From positions 79,192,069-79,256,068 of the forward strand of contig NC_030811.1 of the NCBI RefSeq assembly GCF_001704415.2: DNA of 64,000 bases, read 5' to 3'. The stretch comes from Capra hircus (Eukaryota > Chordata > Mammalia > Artiodactyla > Bovidae). The position numbers and the translations under genes are program-made. Under the pieces are notes generated by a model, which had not been told where the DNA came from, searched no databases, and saw only the letters and a list, made by a program, of their open reading frames with translations. Position 1 is the first letter of the stretch; every line of letters starts with the position of its first letter. Positions 33,800-45,503 of the stretch are shown in pieces.

Positions 33800-34890
33800 A
33801 AATTCTGACCACCTGAGCATGGTCTGCCCCACTGTGCAGGATCTGACTCCATCTCCTTCTCAGCCCCCATCTCTCTCACCCCTACCCTTCTCACCTTCAC
33901 TCTTACGGTTCAGTCAAACCAGTGTTTGGGTTCCTTGATTAGGCCAACCTCAGTTCTATCCTGGGGATTTAGTACTGGCACTTTACAATGACACTGGAAT
34001 CCTCTTCCCCCAAATCAGGTCCCCTCTTCTCCTCCAGTTCTCCGTTCAAAAGGGTCACCTCCTCAGACTGATATCCCTGAACCCTCAGTTGAAAGTAATT
34101 CCCCCTGAACCCTTGGTTGGAAGAACAATTACTTTCTGCTTGCTAGTTACAATAGTCAGAGTAACTCCCTATTATGGCCACGAGAGCGTTACACTCGGAT
34201 CCCACTTTAGGGGAGCGTAGTTGGCTGACCACCTCCAACTGCCCCATCTTTAGGTCCACTGCAGTGATCCCGTCTGAGGCTGCCCAAAGTCCATGACAGA
34301 GCAAGGTGGGGGTCCTAGACCCTGGCTGTTTCTGCCCAAGGCAGGGTCTGTCTAGTGAGCAGTACTTACTGGGGAGTAGGGAAAGGGAGCCCCTACTTAC
34401 TGGGGAGCAGTACTTACTGGGGAGTAGGGAAAGGGAGCCGGGAGTAGGGAAAGGGGGCCCCGTAGGCCTGGGCAAGACTTTCTCAGAGTCATACCTAGTC
34501 TGAGACTCTTCCTGCGCAATTCTTCTCTCTCTCCTTCCCCAGGTGTCAGAGCTGCATCCCCTTTGAAAGTTTGCCCCATCTCTTTCTGTTCCCATCTCAC
34601 CTTTACCCTTCAGAGGCATTTCCCCCAATAAATCTCTTGTGCCTAACCCTGTTTTGGAGTTTGCTTCTCAGAAGACCTGAACTGGTGTATTCTCTAGTAA
34701 AACACTTTGTTTCTTTATCTTCAGAGCACTTACAAGTATTTTTAATTGTATCATGTTTAATTGCTCCACTTACCTAATTATTTAACATCTCTCTTCTACC
34801 ACTGCCCCTAACCCAACATAGTAAATCTTATTTACCATTTCATTCCCAGTGCTAAGAGCATTATCTGGTTCATGACAGGTCTTTCATAGT
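33800..34890 (+). repeat. L2 3' part, sense, split by an LTR-like insertion
   Basis: L2-like sequence ('tctcagcccccatctctctc', 'ttcaaaagggtcacctcctc') resumes after about 34690 ('ttatcttcagagcacttac', 'cattcccagtgctaagagc'). Both parts fit the L2 3' region in order. Confidence 0.55.
34090..34690 (+). repeat. Probable ERVL-type LTR fragment with internal duplication
   Basis: The 3' part with 'tttgccccatctctttctg', a poly(A) signal AATAAA (34627-34632) and 'tttgcttctcagaagacctg' resembles the 3' end of MLT2/LTR16-type LTRs. A 48-bp-period duplication occurs at 34357-34391 and 34405-34439, with a partial third unit at 34441-34455. The family name is uncertain. Confidence 0.35.
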
Positions 34891-34949
34891 TGAGTGAAAG
34901 AATCAATGGTTCAGAAGGTTAGATTCATACTCTAAATCCAGGTCTTCAT

Positions 34950-35880
34950 TTGTTTACTATGGGCATTTATGTGCTAGTGATTGGAGATAAAACAGTAAAC
35001 AAAAGAGATAAATTCTCTGCTCTTTTGAATTTATGTTCTAGTGAGAGAAGACAGGGAGTAAATAAGTCACAAAAATATGCGTGTGATGGGATAAGTTATA
35101 AAGAAATGGCAGTGCCTAGTCAAGGAATGGAGTGACAGGTGGGTGGTTAAGCAATATATCTCCCTCTTAAGATGCCATTTAACTGAGACTGGACTGATGT
35201 ATGAGCCAAGCAGATAAGTAGAGGAAGAGTGTTCCAGGCAGGGTGAACAGAAGTACAAAAGTCCCATGACAAGTGTGTTTGGCAAGTTCAAAGAGTAGCC
35301 TTCATGTTAGCGAGGCTGAATCACTGAAGGCAAGGAGAGTGGTAGGAAGTAATATTGAGCGTAAAAAAGTGAGCCTGATAAACCAGCAAATCTTCGTCGT
35401 CATAAGAACTTGAGGTGGGAGTTTTCTCTAAGTAAGGTGGAAAGTGAATGGATGGCTAGTTCCATGTAAAGAATGACCATTCTGAAGGATGACTGTTTGC
35501 TGGGGAGAAAATAGGCAGGGATAAGGGGCAGAGAGAGAGGGACAAGAAAACAGGCTATTGTGAAATTGCATCAATCTCTCAAACTGGGATATATCAGTGG
35601 ATGGTGATATTTGGCCAAATTCCGAATGTATATGAAGGCAGAGTATACAGGATTTCCTCAGGGGGCTGAGAGGAAGGGAGGAATCAAAGATGGTGCCAGC
35701 TTTGTGGCCTGAGCAAATGGAAGGGCAGAATTGCTGATCACTCTGTTTTCCTCCAGTCAAGCTGCTGTGCAGGTACAGACACAGATAGGCTAGGAGTTGA
35801 TTTAACCAGATTTGAGGGTTTTCTGTTGAATCCAATGGTGTGGTTTTCTGGGAGGTTATCTGCAAAGCAATGATTATCCT
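34950..35880 (-). repeat. L2 remnant, antisense
   Basis: 'gagtgttccaggcagggtga', 'ggaggaatcaaagatggtgc' and 'gtggcctgagcaaatggaag' match the reverse complement of L2. It lies tail-to-tail with the sense L2 end at 34890. Confidence 0.65.
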
Positions 35881-38063
35881 GGTACAAGTTGCATAAGTTG
35901 CCTAAGGAGAGACATGATCAAGACATAAGGGACAGGGAAGAGGCATAAGGGCAATGGATGCAAGGTGGGTGGATTGAAGAATTGATGGTGATGAGATTTC
36001 AGACAGCATAAAATGGAAAAATCAGAGGTAGAGATCAGAAATTGGGACAGCCACGTTCCTTCCTTGGGGTGGTAACAATTTCCTTTTCTACCCCTGCCTA
36101 ATATTTGGGAAGAAGAGTCATGGCTTAAAGGAAACAATAGCATATCCCAAACCTACCTCTCCGTCTACCATCCCATGTGTCTACCATTCTTCGTGGTTAA
36201 ACATTCTGGAAAATGTCCTCATTAATCTCTGCATTTTCAGTACTTACCTCCTTCTTGATTTTACATGGTATGGCTTCCTCACTGCAGTCCATCAAAATGC
36301 TTTAGTTTATTTGCCAACTCATCTCTTGTTGAAATGGTAGGCTCATAGGAACCCAGGATTATTGGTATCTTGCTGATGATCAGATTCAACATACTCACTT
36401 TTCTAGGTAGGGATATTTTAAAGGATATTAGTTAAGGGACTTTCAAAGACAGATACGCAGTTGATAATAGAGCTTTGAATTGCTCCAAGGTTATTTGATT
36501 ACCTGCTTAGAGCTTCTTCTACCATAATACTATTTCCAATACTCTTTTCTTTATTCTTATCCCTGGGAGTATTTTTGATGCCTTTGAAATACTCTATTAC
36601 CTCTCTCTTTTTTCTTAAACATCTTCCACCTTTGCTTATGTACTGTTATATTCCTCAATGCCCTTGGCCTCATGGACAATGACTCAAGATGTACCCTCTT
36701 CAGTAAGAAATTAAGTGTCCTAATTGGCATCATGTTCATACATGCTCACAAATGAGTCTGCTGGTTGAAATCACTGCCTCTTTTCTCTCATGTTTTCCCT
36801 CTTCTTTTCCCGTTCCTTTCTATCACGGCCACTGTCTGTGAAGCTAAGCAGGGGAGACTTGAGCGTTGCCAGTGGTGCAGTGCCCATTGGCAGCATGTGA
36901 ACATCCACACCCAAGTGCTGTCTCTATACGCTTTCAGTTCATCAACTCGCTGGTGCCTGAGCGGTGGTATGTTCTATGCAGAGACGACGGCCTTACGTTA
37001 TCATTTTCTCTGCCCCACGGTACTGTAAGTTGCAAACCAAAGGGTGCTGATTGTCTTTTAGAGTCTTTCAGTAATTATTCCATGAGCTCTCATATTTCAA
37101 TATTTGCCCAGATTCTCACATCTCTAATAAAAATGGTTTTGTTTTGGGTGTTTTTCTATCTCTAACTATAGACAGGTATGGATGCCATGCTAACCCCTCT
37201 ATTCTGTGTGTATAACCTGTCTCCAAACCAGACTCTCTTCTTCTTAGCAGAACTCTCAATGTAAACAATGGAAATGTGTCCACATGTCACTTCTGCTTCC
37301 AGCTCAGCTAGACAAAGATACACACTGCCTTTTCTATTGTGTCTTTTTGTCTCCTCTTACCCTGGTGCCATGTGTGAGTGTGTGTATGTGTGTGTGTGTG
37401 TATACACATCAGGTTGTCCTGACTCTCTCCTTTGGTTCCTCCATATCCCCACACTAATCTGTCCACACACTAAGCCAACATGTCTCACATAAACTCTCCT
37501 TTCCCACTTTTGCTTGTGTATTGATGGCAGGATGAGTAGGAAACGAAGTGAGGCCAGAAGGAATTTCTGAATTTTAATATCAGTTCTCACACTAATTCCA
37601 TTTAACTTCTGAATGATACGTAATCTCAAGGCTGCAAGGGATTTCAAAAGCATCACTCTCTAGATCTTCCCCAGTATATGATCACCCAGTCTAGATTTTT
37701 ACATCCTAGCTGAGTATAAATGAGTTTCTGAGGTTCCTTATTTCCTTTTGGGGAAATTATCCACTTTTTTTTTTTCCCCACTTCAAGGTACAATTTATTG
37801 GCTTTCTTCCAATAGTTCTTAAATCTACCACCTTGAATCCAGACAGAAAATGTCTGTTGCCTCTGGTTTATGATATTTCTTCAGTCATTCATAAAGAGCT
37901 GTCATGCCATTTTATATCTTCTCATTGCTGCATTAAATATCCCCAGTTTCTTTGATTATTCCTTATGACACAGTTTGGAGTTACTTTAAGACCCAGATGC
38001 TCTCAGCTGAATGTATCCCAATTCATCTTTTAACATTGCCTCTGATTCTCTTAACATGTGATG
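35881..38063. other. Intergenic sequence, no gene seen, TG microsatellite at about 37373-37402
   Basis: No coding family recognised. Short frames at 36765-37165 overlap in two frames and look random. Confidence 0.45.
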
Positions 38064-38466
38064 ATGAGTATTATTCAGCAGTAAAAAAAAAAAGTATGAA
38101 GTATGAAATATGCTACAACATGGATGAACCTTGAAAATTTTATGCTAAGTGAAAGAAGGCAGTGGCAAAAGACCACGTATATGATTCCTTTTATATAAAA
38201 TGTCCAGAATGGGTAAATCCATAGAGACAGAAAGTAGATTATTGGTTGCCTAGGATTGGGGGTAGGAGGGACAGTGGAAAGATTAGGGGAATAATGGCTT
38301 TAGGGTATGGGGTTTCTTTTGGGGGTTATGAAAATGTTCTATTAGAGTTAATTGTTGTGATGGCCACTCAACTCTGCAAGAATACTAGAAGCCATTGAGT
38401 TATATACTTTTTTAGTGGATAAAATAAATGCAATGTGAATTATATCTCAGTATAGTTGTTTAAAAC
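38064..38466 (+). repeat. Old L1 3' end, sense
   Basis: 'atggatgaaccttgaaaatt', 'atatgattccttttatataa' and 'agattattggttgcctagg' are L1M-type 3' landmarks in order. Confidence 0.75.
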
Positions 38467-38489
38467 AGATGATGGCCAGAAGGTAAAAC

Positions 38490-38605
38490 AGTACTCTGAA
38501 GTAGATTGCTTTAACCTCTGTATTTCAGTTTCACTCTCTATAAAATAAATGAGTTGATACTATCTGTTCCACCTGCTTGATGAGGTTGTTGAATCATGTT
38601 TTTCA
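38490..38605 (+). repeat. MIR-like fragment, sense
   Basis: 'taacctctgtatttcagttt' and 'gcttgatgaggttgttgaat' fit MIR. Confidence 0.5.
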
Positions 38606-38785
38606 ATGTCATAATTATGTAAATTATTAATTTGAATGATTTTTATCACCTTATATCTGCACTACTAACAAAATCCTCTTGCTGGTAACATCATTTGTTT
38701 TGTTAAGTAAAATCCTTTATTTCCATCATATACTTTGCACTTAACTCTTTTAACTGGTTATTCCTCTTAAACAAAACATACCCTG

Positions 38786-39100
38786 TTATGAAGTGAAAGT
38801 TTGTGTCCCTGCCCCTGCCATTCATATGCTGAAGCCCTCACTCCAGTATGATGGAATTTGGAGTTGGGGCCTTTGGCAGGTTATGGTGGGGAGGGGGTGT
38901 CCCATGATGGGATTAATGTCCTTATAAGAAGAGTTAGAGAGATTAGAGCTCTTTCTGTCTATAGGTGAGAGCACAGCAAGAAGGTAGCCATCTGAAAGCC
39001 AGGAGCAGAGTCCTCAACAGGAAACTAAATTGGCTGGTACTTTGATCCTGGACTTCCCAGCCTCCAGAGCTGTGAGAAATAAATTCCTATTGTTAGCACA
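38786..39100 (+). repeat. MLT1-type MaLR LTR, sense
   Basis: 'tatgctgaagccctcactcc', 'aatgtccttataagaagag' and 'ctccagagctgtgagaaata' match MLT1 landmarks in order. Confidence 0.72.
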
Positions 39101-40299
39101 CACTGATGTGTGCTAAGATGCTTCAATCAAAAGACTCACAGATAATACAAAATTGTAATATGCAAACACTATGTTGAAAGCTCACTCTGTCAACTTTAAT
39201 TCCATAGTTTCTGATGAACATCATTTATACTGCCAAGAAATACAAAGAGGGTAAAGGTGATTCATTATAATTCAAAGCTTGCTCCTTTTTGCTGATATCT
39301 TGCAAAAGACCATAGGAAAAGCTGAGGCAGTTCTTGAAATGGCAGTTCTTGAGCCCAGCATGTTTGACTACTGCAGAACAGGAAAGGGCATGTCCAATTA
39401 GGAGGAAACTGGCAATCTCTCCCAGGCCGCAGGCCTTCCTTAGGAGACCCACTCTAAGGCTATCCTTCCTGTAGCATCAGCTCAGCCTTACCTTCTTGGA
39501 AAACTCAAGCCCAGTTTTTTTAAACAAACTTTTTATTTTTATTTTTAGAAAATAAGACATAAATGGTTGCTCTTTGGTTTCTGTTAGAGCAATTACCTAA
39601 TATAACACATCAAAGAAGACGTTTTTCTTTGCTACCAACCCAATCTTATAATCAACCAACATTTCCTGTGATATCTGTAAGGAAAAGTGTAGTAGAGCAA
39701 CTGACAGAGAACAGATCTTAAGCCTATGCTCATTGATGACACGCTGGGTGAGATGCCTCCAACGCCCACAGAAGTGATTTCTCCCAGACCAGGTAAAGCT
39801 GGAAGGATGGAGGATAGTGTGGATCAGTTCCATCTCATTTTATGGTTCAGGAAGCCAAAGCCTGCAATAAAGAATGACATGCCCAGTGGCTTCTGATTTA
39901 CTAACATGGTCATGAATATTGGTGCAGAACTTGGCTTGGAAGCTTCTATGTCGCCCCAGAGGAGGTCAGTTACGGTGAGGAGCGGGTTTGTTTGTGTGGG
40001 TGTGTTGGCTCTTATTTTAAAAATATACTCTTTGATTCTTTGTCTCATATTTTCTCAGGTTTGAGGAAATCCTTCAAAATGTTTTCTGCTTGTGGAAAGG
40101 AACGTGAAAATGGATGGTAGGAGGGAGGAGAGAAGGAAAAAAAAAAAAAAAAGGAAGAAAGTTGACCTCTTGTCCTCCCGGGACTTTCTGTTCCGCACTT
40201 CACCTGCTCGGCTTTCTCCATGGCTCCATTCGCAAACCAGCTCTCTGTATCTCCCACCGCCATGAAGGCCCGCTGACACGGGTTTGCATTTTGAAAACC
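39101..40299. other. GNAI1 5' flank, single-copy
   Basis: This is 0.7-1.9 kb upstream of exon 1, with no recognisable repeat and no gene. An A-run lies at about 40137-40152. Distal promoter elements may be here, but none can be named with confidence. Confidence 0.45.
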
Positions 40300-41031
40300 C
40301 TCGCGCGCCCGCCCGAGCTGGGCATGCTCAAACGCCCAGGACTGGTTTTTTTTCGGTTTCCAACTTTGGCAGCTCTCCCACCCGCACCCCAAGGGGCAGG
40401 TCCGCACACATCCCTGGGTGTGAGTAAATGGGAAGAAATTATCACACTCTCGAGGAGGAAGCCAGGTAGAGGAATTCCCCGAGAGGTTTGGGGCTCCTTG
40501 GCCGCTTCCCAGGGGCGCTTCCCACGGGCGCGCGCGGGTGGCCGGCCCTCGCGGGCTGTGCGGCGCCGGGGTTCGCGGCAGCGCGGGTGCGCGCGCCCAT
40601 CCGAGGGGGCGAGGTCCGAGGGCTCGTGCGCGGGCGCGCGCTCTGGGAGTGGTCGCGGGGCGGCGGGCGGGGCGGCAGGGGCGGGGACGCGGCGGCGCGC
40701 GGACGCCTCGGCGAGCTGGGCTTCTTAGAGGCTGCAGCGCGGCCACCAGTAGGAGGCCGCTGGCAGCTGCTCCCAGAGCCTAGGAACCTGGTCTTAGGGG
40801 GCGCCTAGGGAGGCGAGGAGTAGAGCCTGACTGTAGAAAAGAGCTGCGCGGTGCTGCTCGCCCTTCGGCAGAGAGCGCTGCCCTCGCTCAGTTTCGGAAG
40901 GAGGTAGGGGTGGCGTGGCCGGCGTCAGGAGGAATTCGAACGCCTGCATCCAGAAAGAAAGAATTCACCTGTGTTTCGAGGCAGCGCGCCGGACTTGGAG
41001 GGAGCGGCAGCCAGCTTTCGCTCCTGGCACA

Positions 41032-41149
41032 ATGGGCTGTACGCTGAGCGCCGAGGACAAGGCGGCGGTGGAGCGGAGTAAGATGATCGACCGGAACCTC
41101 CGCGAGGATGGCGAGAAGGCGGCGCGCGAGGTCAAGCTGCTGCTGCTCG
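41032..41149 (+). CDS. GNAI1: GNAI1 coding exon 1 (G-alpha-i1, residues 1-39 plus first base of codon 40)
   Basis: This exon encodes the N-terminus of the inhibitory heterotrimeric G-protein alpha subunit, a GTPase on the inner plasma membrane that carries GPCR signals to adenylyl cyclase and, through beta-gamma, to ion channels. The 118 nt read MGCTLSAEDKAAVERSKMID and continue to ...KLLLL plus one base of the Gly40 codon. Gly2 (N-myristoylation) and Cys3 (palmitoylation) are present, and the rest forms the alpha-N helix that contacts beta-gamma. The P-loop GxGESGKS begins at Gly40 and is therefore split by the exon 1/2 junction, as is usual in this family. Arg32 favours GNAI1 over GNAI3 (Lys there), and Leu5 and Val13 exclude GNAI2. 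The ATG has a strong context (A at -3, G at +4), and no ATG occurs in the preceding 330 nt or so. The exon is followed directly by GTAAGG. The remaining exons lie beyond the window. Family facts are from general knowledge; the paralogue call rests mainly on one residue. Confidence 0.95.
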
Positions 41150-41155
41150 GTAAGG
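41150..41155 (+). other. GNAI1: Splice donor of GNAI1 exon 1
   Basis: GTAAGG follows the last exon base (phase 1 intron, after the first base of codon 40). A 118-nt coding part for exon 1 is the known architecture of G-alpha-i genes. Without splicing the frame stays open to a stop at 41338-41340. Confidence 0.93.
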
Positions 41156-41480
41156 GCGGCCGGGCCGGGTTGGGCGCCTGGTGGGCCTGGAACCCGGGGT
41201 TCGGGCGGCAGAGCCGGCGCGGCTGTGCTGGGCTCTTTGGCGTTGGGAAACCCGGAGGGGACGTGCCAAAGCGGCGGAGGGCGCATCGTGTAGCGTCCGA
41301 GGATGGTTTCGGAGCGCGAGCTTGTGCAGCGCAGAGCTGAGGCGGGGGCCCCTCTCCTCGGTCCCCTTCTCTTTGCTCCCTTGGCCGCGGAGAACTCGCC
41401 GGTGGCGCGGCAAGACTTCACTCGCGTGCCTGGTGTGAAATTTCACCAGGAGCCCAGGAGCGGTTCGCAAGGAAGCCCCC

Positions 41481-42841
41481 TTCTTTTAAGTTAGCTCAGC
41501 TTTATGAAAATGAAAGGGCATTGGCGAAAAGGAAAGAAAAGCACCCCCCGCGCTAAAACCCTGCGTACAAGGCATCGTATCGCGGTTGTGGTTTCCTCGA
41601 GGATGTCAAGAGTGCCACGTTTTGTGAAATCAGTACACCTTTTGTGGGGCCTCCTTAGGGTTGAATTGTGTCTTTCTGGTGAACTTCCTATGGCGACTCA
41701 GTAAGTGTTAAAGGAGCACTGATTACATTTACCTTGCGTAGGGGAAGTAGGCTATGCTGGATTTTTTAAAATAACTGTGGGGATATGAGAACCACCAAAG
41801 TTGGGTAACTGGCTTCAGTAAAACCGATGTGAAAGGTGTGAATGGGTCACACGGGACAACAGGATTCTCCTCTGCTGCCAGGGCTTCTGGTGAACGAGAT
41901 TTGCCAGGTCGACGCAAGGCTTTTATTTGTTCTTAGTATTGTTCTGGTGGTAAAACGCTCTGCGGAGGTCTTTTCCAGCTGTTTGAAGGAAGGGAACGTG
42001 AAAAGAGTAATCCAGGATTTTGATTGAGGGATACATTTGGAAAATATTCACAGTTTAAGATTTTTGATCTGTGAGTTAGGATTTTCTTTTGTTTGCCCCG
42101 CCCCCCCACCCCCGCAAACACACCACACACCCTACCTATAGGTAGCAAAGTAGGTGAAAGATTTCTCAGAATCTTTATTTGCACTGCAGCGACTGCTTTT
42201 GTTTTTGTAACAGTTATAATAAAATAAATACTATTGCACAAGCCTATTTTCAGTAAGCTTCTGTTTCATTGGTTTAATGAGTGCAGGAAAAATGGTGGTT
42301 TTTTTTCTCCATTACTAGTAGGCTTAGAAGCTGCAAACTTGGCATGACTAAAAGTAATAATGATCTGAGTCATTCTACAAGTAAACTGTGAAATAACTTT
42401 GCATTTTAGAGACCTGGTGGTTTTTCCACACCTCCCCCTACCCAAAGTAAATCTTTCTCAGTTCATACTGTTTACCTAAGTTTTTACATTAATAAGAAAT
42501 AGTCTTTTGAGGAAGGCAATATATTTTTAGTATCTTGAACACAGAAGGGACATACCTTGGTATGGGAACATATAGGTGCTCCTCTTTCAAATGGAATGTG
42601 CTTGAGACAAAAATGGAGAAAGGATTGAAAAGTTCTCTTCAGCAGTTTGTGCACTCCTGCTCTGATGTATTATTTCAGTGTATTGTGTGACGCTCATTTT
42701 GAGCCAGCTATCCACCATGTTTGTTTAAAGCCTTGAAAAATGAGTCCTCTGGTATGGTAATATGCTTTACATAGACGTCTATTAGAAATAGACAAGGATA
42801 AGGGTCCAAGGAGTTAGTGTTTGCTTATATTCAGAAGAGAT
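41481..42841 (+). other. GNAI1: Intron 1 single-copy sequence
   Basis: AT-rich, no repeat family recognised. A C-run and CACC/CACA-rich patch sits at about 42098-42130. Confidence 0.5.
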
Positions 42842-43015
42842 CAGTATTTCTCAAACTTAGCACTACTGGCATTTTGGATGGAATATCTCTTTGTTGTGAA
42901 AGCTGTGTTGTGCCTTATAGGAAGCTTAGCAGAATCTTTGGCCTCCAACTAATGTCTCAAACATGCCCTAGGGGCAAGTTTAATCTCAGCTGAGAGTAGC
43001 TCTTCTAGAGTGAAA
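42842..43015 (-). repeat. MER20 hAT element, antisense
   Basis: 'tttctcaaacttagcactac', 'tctttgttgtgaaagctgtg' and 'gcttagcagaatctttggcc' follow one strand of the MER20 consensus. It is old. Confidence 0.65.
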
Positions 43016-43285
43016 AATATATACTGAATATGTAGGGTAGAAGCTGAGTTTGGATCTCTACCATGAACTGTAGTGAGAACTCTGAGGGAGGTGTAGCAGA
43101 GCTACGATTTTCAGAAGAAATTAAGGAGTTTTGTTTCTCCATACCAATAACATTAGAAGGCTTTCAAAATGACTTAAAATCTTTAGGTAGCTAATTTTTT
43201 TCAGCTCTCTTTTCTAGCTTTAGTCTTGTGCTGTACCCACACCTTTTCTCTGTAGAAGTCCCATCACAGCATCATATTATTGGCC

Positions 43286-43317
43286 CAGTGAATTAGGCCT
43301 TACAAAACAGAGGACCT
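43286..43317 (+). repeat. 32-bp direct repeat, copy 1
   Basis: It is identical to 43901-43932. Flanking bases differ on both sides. It is not part of a repeat family I recognise. Confidence 0.9.
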
Positions 43318-43900
43318 CCTCGTCTGTCTTACTCCCATCCTACCCTCTACCCTTTTGCCCAGAGTTCCAACATTCTAGTTCCTTTAAACAGAATGTTGGC
43401 TTATTCTTGGAATGTTTGAAAAAATATTTCTTTTTCCTAGTTTGACTTTAGCAGTGAAGTGTTGACCTTTGGTTCTTTTGGGGATTTTTTTTTTTTTTTT
43501 TAGTTCTTAGTGTGTAAAGAGCTCAATTAAATCATTCCATGTAAAACGCAGCAACTGAATCATGTAGAAATATAAAATGGTGTCTAGGTAACCTATAACC
43601 AATGTCAATTCCATTTACATCTCGTTTTCTGTTTATCTTTTTTTTTCCTCATCAAATGATTTTTTTTAATTTAAGGCGTAAAGCACCTAAGGTACCTAAG
43701 GTACCTTTAAGATGGTGTAGTAAATAGTCCATTATATTTCATTTTTTATTAAGGCAAGAATTATATTTTAGACATTATGGTTGAGAGATTCAGGTATAAG
43801 ACACACAGGAGTAAAAAGTTTTTGGTACTGGATGTCTGTGTTATTGGGAACAAATATATATATTTTAAACTCAGAGGTATTTCACTATCCTTATTAGGAG

Positions 43901-43932
43901 CAGTGAATTAGGCCTTACAAAACAGAGGACCT
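43901..43932 (+). repeat. 32-bp direct repeat, copy 2
   Basis: It is a perfect copy of 43286-43317, 615 bp downstream within intron 1. See the finding on this repeat. Confidence 0.9.
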
Positions 43933-45503
43933 AGTCTAATTGACCTAAAGAAAATTAGGTCAGGGTTTAAGTGGTTCGACCTTTTAGATTTAGCTTTCAG
44001 GCTTTAGTATTAGAGTGATAATCCTAAAGAAAGAAACTTATTTTAATAATGAAAGTTTTCTTTACATTATATGTGACTTTCTCAAGGGAAAATCTTATTG
44101 TTATATCTTTGAGGATGTTACAACTTACCGTCATCATTAAACCTGTTTCAGTGAGACTATATTGTACATATGGATACTTATTACATATTTTATGATAATT
44201 TTCAATGATATATGAGGGTAGAAAATATGCCAATAAAATTTTTACAAATTGTTTTTAAATTATTTGATTCTGAAACTTTGAGCTGTTATTCTCTCTCACT
44301 CCACCCATTATCCTTCCCTCCACCAGAGTCATCTCCACAAACAAACAAATACAAATCCACACCTTTTATCTTCTTCTTTAGCTTCTTAAAATGATGTGAG
44401 GAACTGGATCTCTTCTACTTGGTGAATATTTTTCCATTCCTGCCACTGACGAGCTATTTGAGAAACTATACCGTTCATCGCTTTGCTTTCTTTAAGCTTT
44501 TCCCGTGACTCCCCTAGTTGAGAAATTATGGCATTGCAGAACTTTTGATTTTGCATTGCTTTAGCTATTTGCTTAGAGTTGGCTCAGGATCTTAGATGTC
44601 AGAAAGTTCCTTGAGTGAGTGAGTGGATCTGGTATTTCAACAGAGGTTGTGTCTCTCTTCCTCACCTGCTTTGTATTAGCAGTTACTGTAATAGAAGCCA
44701 CAGGTGGTGGGGATTTATGTTTTGAAAGTGCTGATGTTTCTGTATCTTCCCTTTTTCGTTCTCATTTTTTGTAGTTCAGGTTCTACTCTGCCTCTGGCAG
44801 CCCAGTTGCAGTAGGCTTTCCTGCCTTTGCTTTTCATTCACCTCTAGCCTGCAGTAGATATCATGCTAACTCCAGAAAACCATTCTTGACTTCTCCTTTC
44901 CTGTAGAAGAAAAGCTTTCTTGTAGACCTAGCTTCCCTCTGTCCTCGTGCTCTTTTCCTCAGGGCACCATTCTTCTCCAAACAGGAATGCTTGGCATATG
45001 GTGAAGCATATTTGCACTCTGGCTTCCAGAGTGATTTCGCCTTATGCCCTATCCGCTTCCCAAACTATTGTGAAACTTCAGGAACAGAATCTTTGTAAGT
45101 TGTCCTGACAAACCTTTTATTTTGTCAAGTCCATATTTAGTTCTTAATTATGTTAATATCTTCTGTAGGACTAGAATTCACCTGCAATATAAACCTTATA
45201 CTTTGCCATTTTCAGTATTGATGGGAATGTAAACAGAAAGGAAACAGTAAAAGTAAATGACAACCAATAAGTGCATGGTATCTAAAAGCAAGTTGATTGC
45301 ACAGTCATTATGTTTACTTGACACATTAGGTAAATTCAAGAAAATGACAATGGATATCTGAGGAGGGTCTTTTATGTTATTATACTGTAGTATTATTCCT
45401 TAAAATTATTTTTTTGTATTAAGCCTAGATCTCATTTTTTTACTCTTTATTTTTACACTGTTAGTTATAAAGAACATGAAATTAATTTGTCAATGATAGT
45501 AAG
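43933..45503 (+). other. GNAI1: Intron 1 sequence, nothing recognised
   Basis: No repeat family or exon identified. Confidence 0.45.

Larger units (their letters stand above)
40300..41480 (+). promoter_or_regulatory. GNAI1: CpG island with GNAI1 promoter, 5'UTR and start of intron 1
   Basis: Base composition changes sharply near 40290 from AT-rich to very GC- and CpG-rich and returns to AT-rich after about 41480. Sp1/KLF-type GC boxes cluster at 40657-40663, 40665-40675 and 40677-40688. I see no convincing TATA box in front of the exon, which fits a dispersed-start CpG-island promoter. The start site is not determinable here; I infer it lies near 40650-40800, giving a 5'UTR of about 250-350 nt. 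The island covers exon 1 and about 330 bp of intron 1. Confidence 0.85.

Noticed and set aside
34143..34628. 161-codon minus-strand frame with repeated SLSLLPSKYCS
   Set aside because: The repetition comes from the 48-bp DNA duplication in an LTR-like element. No recognisable protein family.
40045..40746. 233-codon minus-strand frame over the CpG island
   Set aside because: It starts with GTG, is rich in Arg/Ala/Pro as expected from GC-rich DNA, and overlaps the GNAI1 promoter. No domain or splice evidence. A divergent non-coding transcript is possible but not visible in sequence.
40915..41031. N-terminal extension of GNAI1
   Set aside because: There is no ATG in it. The known G-alpha-i N-terminus starts at MGC, with the lipid-modified Gly2/Cys3. 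Recorded as a finding only.
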